This document shows positions 48,301-57,991 of a stretch of DNA of 64,000 nt, in pieces. Position 1 is the stretch's first letter. Each line of letters starts with the position of its first letter. Source of the stretch: Enterovibrio coralii (GTDB lineage Bacteria > Pseudomonadota > Gammaproteobacteria > Enterobacterales > Vibrionaceae); assembly GCF_001559595.1 (NCBI RefSeq), contig NZ_LNTY01000062.1:1-64000 (forward strand), read 5' to 3'. The notes below the pieces were generated by a model, which saw only the letters and a list, made by a program, of their open reading frames with translations, was not told the DNA's origin and did no database searches. The translations under genes were made by a program, and so were the position numbers.

Positions 48301-49841
48301 TGGGCAAACTTCTGGCGGAAGTAATCGGCGATGTTGCGCTCTTTGGAAGACAGCACGGCCATGGGGGTGTCATCACCCATGGAACCCGTCGCTTCCTGAC
48401 CTATATCACCCAGTACGCGAAGCACTTGGTCGAGCTCTTCACCGGACACACCAAACATCTTCTGGTAGGTCTGAAGCTCGTCATCATCCATGCTGCGCTG
48501 ACCGGAATTGTCTTCTGTCGACAACTCTTCAAACGGGGTCAGGCGTTTTACGTTAGCATCCAGCCACTCGCGGTAGGGGTGACGGCTTTTCAGCTCGCTA
48601 TCAATGTCTGCGGAGTGCCAGATCTGACCTTCAAAGGTATCGATAACCAGCAGCTCGCCCGGACCTACGCGGCCTTTTTCTGCGACTTCATCCGGCGCGT
48701 AATCCCAGATGCCAATTTCAGAGGCGAGAGTGATGAGCTTGTCTTTGGTCACCACATAACGCGCAGGACGCAGGCCGTTACGGTCGAGGTTACACGCGGC
48801 GTAGCGACCGTCTGACATCACGATACCCGCAGGGCCGTCCCACGGCTCCATGTGCATCGAGTTAAAATCGTAAAACGCACGTAAATCCGGGTCCATGTCT
48901 GGATGGTTTTGCCACGCAGGCGGCACCAGCATGCGCATTGCACGGAATAAGTCCATGCCGCCAGCCAAGAAGACTTCCAGCATGTTATCGAGACTCGAGC
49001 TGTCCGAACCGGTTTCATTCACAAACGGTGCCGCTTCTTTCAAATCGGGCAGCAGCGGTGAGTTGAACTTGTAGGCACGGGCTCGTGCCCATTGTCGGTT
49101 ACCCTCAATGGTGTTGATTTCACCGTTGTGCGCCAAATAGCGGAACGGCTGTGCCAGCGGCCATTTCGGCGTGGTGTTCGTTGAAAAGCGCTGGTGGAAC
49201 AGACAGATAGAAGACTCAAGACGCAGATCGGCTAAATCGAGGTAAAAACGGGGCAGATCGGCGGGCATACACAAGCCTTTATACACGATGGTACGTGTCG
49301 ACAAGCTGGTGATATAAAAATCTGGGTCGTCAGCAAGAGCCTTTTCAGCGCGGCGACGCGCGATATACAAACGGCGCTCCAAATCGCGAGCACGCCAGCC
49401 CGCTGGGCCATTGATGAACACTTGCTCGATGTGAGGCACAGAGCTTAGCGCAATTTCACCCAATACATCTGGGTTGGTCGGCACGTCGCGCCAACCGACG
49501 ATAGAAAGGGTTTCAGCAGCGATCTCACGCTCAAAAATCTCTTTCGCGCGCTGCGCTTTTGCTGGATCTTTGCTGAGGAAAATCATGCCGACGCCGTAGA
49601 GTTTACTTAGCGTCCAGCCGTTTTCTTCGGCAATGATACGGAAAAATGAATCGGGCTTTTGAAGTGATAAGCCGCAACCATCACCGGTTTTCCCATCGGC
49701 GTTTATTGCGCCTCGGTGGGTCATTCGGTCTAGTGCGGAAATGGCTGTTCTGACGAGTTTATGGCTGGCTTCACCTTCGGTATGAGCGATGAGGCCAAAG
49801 CCGCAATTGTCTTTCTCCAGCGTAGGGTCGTACAGCGACAT
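45377..49841 (-). CDS. gltB: Glutamate synthase large subunit GltB, first copy (frameshifted twice as read)
   Basis: Transfers the glutamine amide to 2-oxoglutarate, giving two glutamates; 1488 residues after repair (E. coli 1486). Domains: type II glutaminase with the nucleophile Cys13 in EKDNCGFGLIAH, a central domain, the FMN-binding synthase domain with SGEGGEDPRRF, AQGAKPGEGGQLPGHKV and ISPPPHHDIYSIEDLAQL, the 3Fe-4S cysteines in CHLNNCATG, and the C-terminal beta-helix. ATG 49841 follows GGGAG. Frame breaks at 46736-46737 (C run) and about 46391 (A) are each one base short. This copy resembles the enterobacterial enzyme, unlike the second. Confidence 0.96.
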
Positions 49842-50290
49842 TTGCAATTCTCCCTTGCGACTGCTCCAAGCAGTGACTGCAGTATTTCTATGCCTTCCTG
49901 GCATTCAGATTCAGACTGATTTTTTTATCGTTGGGTAATGATGTTCTCACCAATCAGCATTCATGCTTGGGTGTAATGCGCTTAAAAAAGGGCGCATGTT
50001 TTTCTTTCCGACCTTTCACGTTATCCATAATTTGCAAAGAGGTCAAATTTCGTCACATTACATTAACTTTGCGAATAAACAGCTATATATGTCGAAAAGG
50101 TAGCTTGTAGGCAGGATTTTGTGGTGAATTTTTTAACCCTGTCGCAGAGATTAACGTTAGTGATTGGCGAGGATTTTCGATCTTTTTGTTGGGATTTAAT
50201 GCGACTAGTGTCGATTAGTTTCGCTTTCGATGAAAAAGGGCGATTGGGAAATGGAAAGGAATTAAAGCTAATTGCCTGAAAGTAAGCATA

Positions 50291-50316
50291 AAAAAGCCAG
50301 CCACAGAGGCTGGCAA
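50291..50316 (-). terminator. Terminator of the second gltBD operon
   Basis: GCCAGCC and GGCTGGC pair around ACAGA, and six Ts follow on the minus strand. It separates the two operons. The 49842-50290 stretch is the upstream region of the first gltB; I see no clear operator in it. Confidence 0.88.
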
Positions 50317-50342
50317 AACTGGAAGATAACACTTACTTATAA

Positions 50343-51809
50343 TTATGCGGAGAGCATCAGTGAATCCGCTTTTGCTTCTAGGTTGGTGTTGCCCATCAGA
50401 TATTCATCGATGCGCGCGCACACTCACGACCTTCATTGATACAGCGCACGACCAGTGACTGACCAGTACGCATATCACCTGCAGCGAATACACCTTTTTG
50501 ATTGGTCTGGAAGTCTTTGGTGGCCACGTTGCCGCGATCATCCAAAGCCACGTCGAGCTGCGCCAGCACACCATGTGGTTCTGGGTGCAAGAAGCCCATT
50601 GCCAAGAACGCTTGGTCACAAGGGATCACGCGCTCAGAGCCTGCCACTTCTTCAAAGCTTGGACGTTCGCCCGGTGCTGCATCTTTCCATACGATGTCAG
50701 CAATACGCAGTGCTTTCACTTTGCCGTCATCATCGCCAATAAACTCTTTGGTCAGAATGTTCCAATGACGATCACAACCTTCCTCATGAGAGGTGGAGGT
50801 GCGCATGATCATTGGGTACTGAGGCCAAGGCATGTTTGCAGGGCGTTTCTCTGGCGGGATCGGCATGATTTCCACCTGAGTGATGCTTTTCGCGCCGTGA
50901 CGGTTTGAGGTACCCACACAGTCAGAGCCTGTGTCACCACCACCGATAACCACAACGTGCTTGTCTTTGGCATGGATCTCTTCTGTTTTCAGATCCATGT
51001 TGTTCGCTCGGCGGTTGTTCTGGCCGAGGAACTCCATCGCAAAATGCACGCCTTTCAGATCACGACCCGGAATCGGCAAATCGCGCGGTACAGTAGAGCC
51101 ACCGGTCAGCAGCACTACATCGTAGTCCTGACGAATTTGCTGTGCGTTCACGTCTTTACCCACGTGAGCGTTAACCACAAACTCAACACCGGCTTCTGCC
51201 ATCAGGTTGATTTTACGGTCGATGATATCCATGCCCAGTTTGAAATCAGGGATACCAAAGCGCAGCAGACCACCGACTTTCTCATCACGCTCAAACACAG
51301 TCACAGAGTGACCTGCGCTGTTAAGCTGCTCTGCCGCGGAAAGACCCGCAGGACCAGAGCCGATGATCGCCACTTTCTTGCCAGTGCGAGAGGTTGGCGT
51401 TTTTGGCTTGGCGTAGTTCGCGGTAAGCCGTCTCGACGATGGTTTTTTCGATGTTACAGATAGTGATTGGGTCTTGGTTAATACCCAATACACATGAACT
51501 TTCACAAGGAGCCGGGCAAACCCGGCCTGTGAATTCTGGGAAGTTATTGGTAGAGCTCAGAATGTTCCACGCTTCTTCCCAGCTATCGCGATACACCGCG
51601 TCGTTGAACTCAGGAATGATGTTACCGATCGGACAGCCGTTGTGACAGAAAGGTACACCACAGTCCATACAACGTGATGATTGTTCGTTAATCTTGGTTC
51701 CAAACTCTTCGTTCAGTACAAATTCCTTGTTGTCCTGAATACGAACAGATGGGTCTTTTTTGGCCGGCAGTTCGCGGCCAAATTCTAGAAATCCCGTTGG
51801 CTTACCCAT
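50343..51809 (-). CDS. gltD: Glutamate synthase small subunit GltD, second copy (frameshifted twice as read)
   Basis: Second small subunit, paired with the large subunit at 51802; 489 residues after repair. Fe-S cysteines lie in RCMDCGVPFCHNGCPIGN and FTGRVCPAPCESSC, FAD motif in AIIGSGPAGLSAAEQL, NADPH motif in VVIGGGDTGSDC and FAAGDMRTGQSLVV near the end. This is the type found in alphaproteobacteria and actinobacteria. Frame breaks are at 51417-51418 (two A lost, the only two-base loss) and about 50411 (one base); repair ends the protein ..MGNTNLEAKADSLMLSA. It overlaps the gltB stop by 8 bases. Confidence 0.93.
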
Positions 51810-54800
51810 TTACAGCCTCCACTTCTTCCTTGTTTGCGGCTTCTTCCTTGCGTTTCTGCAACACGGCTTTGTAGTCACGTGGCATTACTTTCACGATGTG
51901 GTTGAGGTTTTCCTCAAGGTTAGAAAGGAATGTTTCTGCAACCGTACTGCCGGTCAGAGCATGGTGCTTGGTGATCATCTCAGTCAGCAATTCGATGTCT
52001 TCTGCATCCAATGGATCCAGGTCAACCAGCTCTGGGTTGAGCTTGGTTTCGAAGTCGTTGAACTGATCCCAAACGTAGGCCACACCGCCGCTCATACCTG
52101 CTGCGAAGTTACGTCCGGTTTGACCCAGAACGATAGCCACACCGCCTGTCATGTATTCACAGCCGTGGTCACCGATACCTTCAACAACCACTTTCGCGCC
52201 TGAGTTACGTACACAGAAACGCTCACCTGCGACACCGCGGATGTATGAATCACCGGAGGTTGCGCCGTAGAAACACACGTTACCGACGACGATGTTGTCT
52301 TCTGCGATGATGTCACTCTTCGCGTCTGGGTAGAGCACCAGCGTACCGCCAGACAGACCTTTACCCCAGTAGTCGTTCGCATCACCTTCAACGGTGAAGG
52401 TCACGCCTTTCGCCAAGAAGGCACCGAAGCTTTGACCCGCAGAGCCTTTGAACTTCACGTTCATTTGCTCAGGCAGACCTTGGTCTTTGTAAATCTTAGA
52501 GATTTCGTTCGACAGCATGGTACCAGCACTGCGGTCGGTGTTCACGATAGCGAACTCAGCATCTACCTTACGGCCTTCGTAAAGCGCGCTCGATGCGGCT
52601 TCAATCAGGCGGCGGTCAAGGACAGTTTCCAGACCGTGGTTTTGCTCAACCTGGCAGTACATTGCATCGCCTTCACGTGGCTCTTCTTTGTACAGAACAA
52701 CGTTGAGATCCAGGTTCTGGTATTTCCAGTGACCGATGTCAGAGCGAACTTTCAGGTGTTGAGATTGACCAACCATTTCGTTGATAGAGCGGTAACCCAG
52801 CTCTGCCATGATTTCACGCAGGCCTTCTGCCATGTAAGTGAAGAAGGTCACGATGTCTTCTACGCGGCCATCAAAGCGCTCACGCAGAGTCTTGTTCTGA
52901 GTGGCGATACCTACAGGACAGGTGTTGAGGTGACACTTACGCATCATGATACAACCTTCAACAACCAGTGCTGCGGTTGCTACGCCCCACTCCTCTGCAC
53001 CCAACAGTGTTGCAACTGCAAGGTCGCGTGGCGTTTTCATCTGACCGTCTGACTGAACAACGATACGGTTACGCAGACCGTTTTTCAGCAGTGTTTGGTG
53101 TGTTTCTGCCAGACCCAGCTCCCACGGTAGACCCGCGTGCTTGATAGATGACAGTGGTGATGCACCCGTACCGCCATCGAAGCCTGCAATCAGAACAACG
53201 TCAGCTTTCGCTTTCGCAACACCTGATGCAATCGTACCTACGCCTGCTTCGGAAACCAGCTTCACGTTAACACGTGCTTTGCGGTTTGCATTCTTCAGGT
53301 CATAAATCAGCTGCGCCAAGTCTTCGATAGAGTAGATATCGTGGTGTGGCGGTGGTGAAATCAGACCAACCCCTGGGGTGGAGTGACGCGTGCGACCAAT
53401 CCAGTCATCAACCTTGTGACCTGGAAGCTGACCACCTTCACCCGGCTTCGCGCCTTGCGCCATCTTGATCTGAATTTCATCAGCGTTAGCAAGGTAGTAA
53501 GAGGTGACACCGAAACGACCTGAAGCCACCTGCTTGATCGCAGAGCGTTCCCAATCACCGTTTTCTTTCTTGTCAAAACGGACTGGGTCCTCACCGCCTT
53601 CACCAGAGTTCGATTTAGCACCGATACGGTTCATCGCAATCGCTAGGGTAGAGTGCGCCTCATGAGAGATAGAGCCAAAGCTCATCGCACCTGTCGCGAA
53701 ACGCTTCAGGATGTTTTCTACCGGCTCAACCTCTTCCAGAGGAATGCTACCCGCTGGGTTTTTCACAAAGTCGAACTGGCTACGCAGGGTTGCTGCGTCA
53801 TCACCTTGGCTGTCTACTGCATGGCAGTATTCTTTAAATTGTTTCTTATCCTTGTTGCGCGTTGAGTTTTGCAGCAAGTGGATAGTTTCAGGGTTAAACA
53901 GGTGTTTCTCACCACGCTGTTTCCACTGGTACACGCCGCCCACATCCAGTGTTTGGATTGGGATTTCACGTGTTGGGTAACCGAAGCGGTGACGAACCAG
54001 CACTTCACGTGCGATATCGTCAATGCTCAGACCTTGAATACGAGAAACCGTACCGGTGAAGTATTTGTCTACCACTGCTTTGCTAACACCCAGCGCTTCG
54101 AAAATCTGTGCACCGTGGTAAGACTGCAGGGTAGAGATACCCATCTTCGAGAAGATTTTCAGCAGGCCAGCATTGATTGACTTGCGGTAGTTCTCGAACA
54201 GCGCATCCACATCCGCTTCTGGATCCAGTTTCTTCGTGCGCTGCAAATCGACCAGAGTTTCGTAGACCAGGTACGGGTTAACAGCATTCGCACCATAGCC
54301 AACGAGAGTGGCGAAGTGATGGGTTTCGCGCGCGTCACCGGTTTCGATAACGATGTCCGCTTTTGCACGCAGCCCTTTACGGATCAGGTGGTGGTGAACC
54401 GCGCCCACTGCCAGCATAGCTGGGATAGCAGCGTGGTTTGAGTTTACTGCACGGTCAGTCAGCAAGATGATGGAGTAGCCATCGATGACCGCATCTTCTG
54501 CGTACTGACAAATACGCTTCAGCGCGCGCTCCAGTTTGCCTGGTTCGCCACTTGCACGGAACACGATATCCAGTGTTTTCGCTTGCAGGTGGTCGTTGTC
54601 GATCGCACGCAGTTTTTCCAGTTCAGCGTTGCTCAGTACTGGCGATTCCAACTCTACCTTGCGGCAGTGGATTGGTGATTCAACCAGCAGGTTCTGATCC
54701 TTACCAAGGTAAGTTTTCAGAGACATAACCATGCGCTCACGGATCGGGTCGATCGGCGGGTTGGTTACCTGTGCAAACAACTGCTTGAAGTAGTTAGACA

Positions 54801-56349
54801 AGTGCTGAGATTGGTGAGACAGAATCGCCAGTGGCCAGTCTGCACCCATCGCACCCAACGGCTCTTTGCCGTCTTTTGCCATAGGAACGATGATTTCGTT
54901 CACTTCTTCAGACGTAACACCAAATGCTTGTTGGTGATGCAACAGACGCTCTGGTGACGGCTGCTGATGTTTGGTATCGGCTTCTGGCAGCTTATCTAGT
55001 TGCAGCAGGTTTTTCTCAACCCACTCTTGATAAGGCTGTGCAGAGGCGATTTCGTTTTTCACTTCTTCGTCAGAAATGATGCGGCCTTGCTCTAGGTCAG
55101 CAACAAAGATACGACCTGGTTGCAGACGGCCACGGAAGTGCACGTTTTCCGGCGCGATTTCAACAACACCAGACTCGGATGCCATGATGAGGAAATCGTC
55201 TTTGGTTACGGTATAACGGCTAGGACGCAGACCATTACGGTCAAGGGTTGCACCCACTTTCACACCATCGGTGAAACACACTGATGCTGGGCCATCCCAA
55301 GGTTCCATGATGTTTGCATGGTACTGGTAGAAAGCACGGAGTTTCGGGTCCATGTCTTTCTTCTCTTGCCACGCTTCTGGCACCATCATCATCAGAGTAT
55401 GTGGCAGGCTGCGACCGCTCAGAACCAGCAGTTCCAGCGCCATATCGAAGTTTGCCGAGTCTGATGCGCCTTCTTGGCAGATTGGCAGCAGCATCTTGAG
55501 TTCCTGATCAGTGAACAGGTGTGACTCAAGCAGAGCTTCACGTGCCTTCATCCAGTTCAAGTTACCGCGTACGGTGTTGATTTCACCGTTGTGTGCGATG
55601 TAGCGGAAAGGCTGAGCCAGACGCCATCTTGGGAAGGTGTTGGTCGAGAAGCGAGAGTGAACCAGTGCCAGTGCTGTGACCATTGAAGGATTTTGCAGGT
55701 CAAGGAAGTACTGAGGTACTTGCTCGGTGGTCAACTGACCTTTGTATACCAGCGTCTTGGCAGAGAATGAGTTGATGTAGAAATCATCGCCAATGTTCGA
55801 CACGCTCTCAAGGCATACGCGCACTGTGTAGTTACGCAGGACGAACAGTTTACGTTCCAGTTCGTCGAGAGAAAGGTGCTCACCGCCGGTCACAAAGGCA
55901 TGTTCAAATTGCGGCTCTGTGCTCAGTGGGTCCGCGCCGATCATAGAGTTATCTGTTGGCAGAATGCGGTAGCCAATAACCTCTAGATCCAAGCGCTTCG
56001 CGTTGCGCTCGAAAATTTCACGACATTGCTGACGCTTGTTTTCGTCTTTAGGGAACAACATGACGCCGACACCATATTTGTCGGCAGAAGGCAGTTGGAA
56101 GCCTTCTTTACGTGTTTCTTCGAGCAGAAATTCGTGTGGTTTTTGAAGAAGAATACCAGCACCGTCACCACTGCATGGATCGCAGCCTTGGCCACCGCGG
56201 TGTTCCATGCGCGCGAGCATGTCGAGTGCTTGAGTTACTATCGCGTGGGACTTTCTGTTTTTGAGGTGGGCGACGAAGCCGATACCACAGGCGTCGTGTT
56301 CCATTTCGGGCACATAAAGCCCCTCTGTGCGTAGCACTGAATCAGTCAT
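51802..56349 (-). CDS. gltB: Glutamate synthase large subunit GltB, second copy
   Basis: Second GOGAT large subunit, 1515 residues and intact. Its N terminus MTDSVLRTEGLYVPEMEHDA places the nucleophile Cys in EHDACGIGFVAH after a longer leader than the first copy. The glutaminase, central and FMN-binding synthase domains (SGEGGEDPVRFDKKENGDW, AQGAKPGEGGQLPGHKVDDW, ISPPPHHDIYSIEDLAQL, CHLNTCPVG) and the C-terminal beta-helix follow. It belongs to the other lineage of bacterial GltB, seen beside the first copy across Vibrionaceae (VC2373 and VC2376 in V. cholerae). GGAAGGA precedes the ATG, and a highly structured leader lies just upstream. Confidence 0.96.
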   Translation of the reverse strand: MTDSVLRTEGLYVPEMEHDACGIGFVAHLKNRKSHAIVTQALDMLARMEHRGGQGCDPCSGDGAGILLQKPHEFLLEETRKEGFQLPSADKYGVGVMLFPKDENKRQQCREIFERNAKRLDLEVIGYRILPTDNSMIGADPLSTEPQFEHAFVTGGEHLSLDELERKLFVLRNYTVRVCLESVSNIGDDFYINSFSAKTLVYKGQLTTEQVPQYFLDLQNPSMVTALALVHSRFSTNTFPRWRLAQPFRYIAHNGEINTVRGNLNWMKAREALLESHLFTDQELKMLLPICQEGASDSANFDMALELLVLSGRSLPHTLMMMVPEAWQEKKDMDPKLRAFYQYHANIMEPWDGPASVCFTDGVKVGATLDRNGLRPSRYTVTKDDFLIMASESGVVEIAPENVHFRGRLQPGRIFVADLEQGRIISDEEVKNEIASAQPYQEWVEKNLLQLDKLPEADTKHQQPSPERLLHHQQAFGVTSEEVNEIIVPMAKDGKEPLGAMGADWPLAILSHQSQHLSNYFKQLFAQVTNPPIDPIRERMVMSLKTYLGKDQNLLVESPIHCRKVELESPVLSNAELEKLRAIDNDHLQAKTLDIVFRASGEPGKLERALKRICQYAEDAVIDGYSIILLTDRAVNSNHAAIPAMLAVGAVHHHLIRKGLRAKADIVIETGDARETHHFATLVGYGANAVNPYLVYETLVDLQRTKKLDPEADVDALFENYRKSINAGLLKIFSKMGISTLQSYHGAQIFEALGVSKAVVDKYFTGTVSRIQGLSIDDIAREVLVRHRFGYPTREIPIQTLDVGGVYQWKQRGEKHLFNPETIHLLQNSTRNKDKKQFKEYCHAVDSQGDDAATLRSQFDFVKNPAGSIPLEEVEPVENILKRFATGAMSFGSISHEAHSTLAIAMNRIGAKSNSGEGGEDPVRFDKKENGDWERSAIKQVASGRFGVTSYYLANADEIQIKMAQGAKPGEGGQLPGHKVDDWIGRTRHSTPGVGLISPPPHHDIYSIEDLAQLIYDLKNANRKARVNVKLVSEAGVGTIASGVAKAKADVVLIAGFDGGTGASPLSSIKHAGLPWELGLAETHQTLLKNGLRNRIVVQSDGQMKTPRDLAVATLLGAEEWGVATAALVVEGCIMMRKCHLNTCPVGIATQNKTLRERFDGRVEDIVTFFTYMAEGLREIMAELGYRSINEMVGQSQHLKVRSDIGHWKYQNLDLNVVLYKEEPREGDAMYCQVEQNHGLETVLDRRLIEAASSALYEGRKVDAEFAIVNTDRSAGTMLSNEISKIYKDQGLPEQMNVKFKGSAGQSFGAFLAKGVTFTVEGDANDYWGKGLSGGTLVLYPDAKSDIIAEDNIVVGNVCFYGATSGDSYIRGVAGERFCVRNSGAKVVVEGIGDHGCEYMTGGVAIVLGQTGRNFAAGMSGGVAYVWDQFNDFETKLNPELVDLDPLDAEDIELLTEMITKHHALTGSTVAETFLSNLEENLNHIVKVMPRDYKAVLQKRKEEAANKEEVEAVNG

Positions 56350-56372
56350 GTTTACGTCCTTCCAGTTGACAC

Positions 56373-56505
56373 AAATGCTGGGGGGAGCATTTGCCTTCCT
56401 TTAGCCGTACCTGTTGCGGGTACGGGCTGAGCGGGTACCAAGTTTGAGGAGACAAATGTGTCTCATCGCGTACCCAAGCCCAGATACAGCTTGGTGGGCT
56501 GTATC
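56373..56505 (-). promoter_or_regulatory. Structured 5' leader of the second gltB operon
   Basis: Five perfect stems lie in order on the minus strand: GATACAGC/GCTGTATC (56483-56505); GGGTAC/GTACCC (56433-56475), which encloses GAGACA/TGTCTC (56449-56464); CCGTACC/GGTACGG (56405-56425); and AAATGCT/AGCATTT around six C (56373-56392). The last ends 23 bases before the ATG. The GGTACC/GTACCC arms of neighbouring stems can also pair with one another, so alternative folds are possible. It matches no riboswitch I recognise. The gap 56506-56929 upstream shows no gene; it should hold promoters for gltB and yhcC. Confidence 0.6.
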
Positions 56506-56929
56506 CATCTCCTTTAACTGCAATCCTATGCAGAAATGCTGTGCTTTATTTAAAACGCCAAATAAGCTTCTGAAAATGTGCTGTATTTAACGAATTTTAT
56601 TGCTCACAATTTAGGCGCAGCTGTAGCTATCCTACATATTTAGAAATTTAATTACCATAAAAACTTGCTTTTTGATAACACCAAAAGAACCTCTCTTAGC
56701 CTAAGTTTTCGCTTTTTATGAATAAAAAGTCGAATTTTTAACCAATCAATGAATATTCAGGGGTGGGCGGCTTAAGGCAGAATTTTTAGGTGTGAATGAG
56801 ATGTAATAAAGTTTCATTTTTCGGCAGAAATACTTCAATCAATATTGATGTAGTCGAGCTTTTCCGCTGATTTTCGATGTTAGAATCCGCCGCTTTTTTG
56901 AACGACACGAAATTTTCAGGCGGTAGACG

Positions 56930-57853
56930 ATGGAACTTCATCATTTGGTGAATACCTTTGGTCAGGATTTACAACGCAGGTATGGCGAAAAGGTTCACAA
57001 GCTGACACTTCATGGTGGTTTCAGCTGCCCAAACCGAGATGGCACGCTGGGGCGTGGCGGCTGTACGTTCTGTAACGTGGCCTCGTTTGCTGATGAAAAC
57101 GCGCAGCAACTCTCAGTGACTACGCAGCTTTCACAGCGCGCACAGGAAATAAACCGCGCCAAGCGTTATCTGGCGTATTTTCAGGCTTATACCAGCACGT
57201 ACGCGGAAGTGGAAAAGCTCAAAGCCATGTACGAAGAGGCACTGAAAACGGCCGATATCGTTGGCCTTTGTGTCGGTACGCGTCCTGATTGTGTGCCAGA
57301 TGCCGTGTTGGAGCTGCTGGCAGGCTATCGCGCGCAAGGCTATGAAATTTGGTTAGAGCTTGGCTTGCAAACCGCCAACGATAAAACGCTACAACGCATC
57401 AATCGTGGTCATGATTTTGCCTGCTATCAGGACATCACACGTAAAGCGCGTGCGCTGGGCTTGAATGTGTGTACTCACTTGATTGTTGGTCTGCCGGGTG
57501 ATACCAAGGCTGACCATATCGAGACCATAGAACGTGTCGTTGAAACGGGCGTTGATGGTATTAAGCTGCATCCACTGCATATTGTAGAGGGCAGTATTAT
57601 GGCGAAAGCGTGGCGCGCGAACCGTTTGTCCGCCATTTCTATTGACGATTATGTCGATAGTGCCGCTGAGATGATCCTGCGAACGCCAGCAGACGTTGTT
57701 TACCATCGTGTATCAGCAAGTGCGCGTAGACCTACGCTGTTAGCCCCAGAATGGTGTGAAAACCGCTGGTTAGCCATGACGGCGTTGGCGCGTGTGCTGA
57801 CAGAAAAGGGTGCACAAGGAAGTCTGGTAGGAACTCCGTTTCATATTTCATGA
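56930..57853 (+). CDS. yhcC: TIGR01212 family radical SAM protein YhcC
   Basis: Radical SAM enzyme of 307 residues. The cluster cysteines are in FSCPNRDGTLGRGGCTFCN, a spaced pattern typical of this family rather than the plain CxxxCxxC. GLCVGTRPDCVPD, IWLELGLQTANDKTL and HLIVGLPGDTKADH follow along the barrel. Function is not established; in E. coli the gene lies beside arcB, as here. The frame is intact. Confidence 0.92.
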   Translation: MELHHLVNTFGQDLQRRYGEKVHKLTLHGGFSCPNRDGTLGRGGCTFCNVASFADENAQQLSVTTQLSQRAQEINRAKRYLAYFQAYTSTYAEVEKLKAMYEEALKTADIVGLCVGTRPDCVPDAVLELLAGYRAQGYEIWLELGLQTANDKTLQRINRGHDFACYQDITRKARALGLNVCTHLIVGLPGDTKADHIETIERVVETGVDGIKLHPLHIVEGSIMAKAWRANRLSAISIDDYVDSAAEMILRTPADVVYHRVSASARRPTLLAPEWCENRWLAMTALARVLTEKGAQGSLVGTPFHIS

Positions 57854-57991
57854 TTGTGTGACTACCGTTTGATAGCTCGCAAAATAAGCGGAGCAAGTTC
57901 GTTTTCTTTCATCCCCGTGTGGCAAGATGAATCCGTGATATCGATGCAAAAATGCAAGGTAACATCCACGGATTCAAGCAAGGGATGAGGA

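Noticed and set aside
56373..56505. Known riboswitch (glycine, c-di-GMP, glutamine) in the gltB leader
   Set aside because: I found none of the conserved core words of these classes; the structure is reported without a class name.
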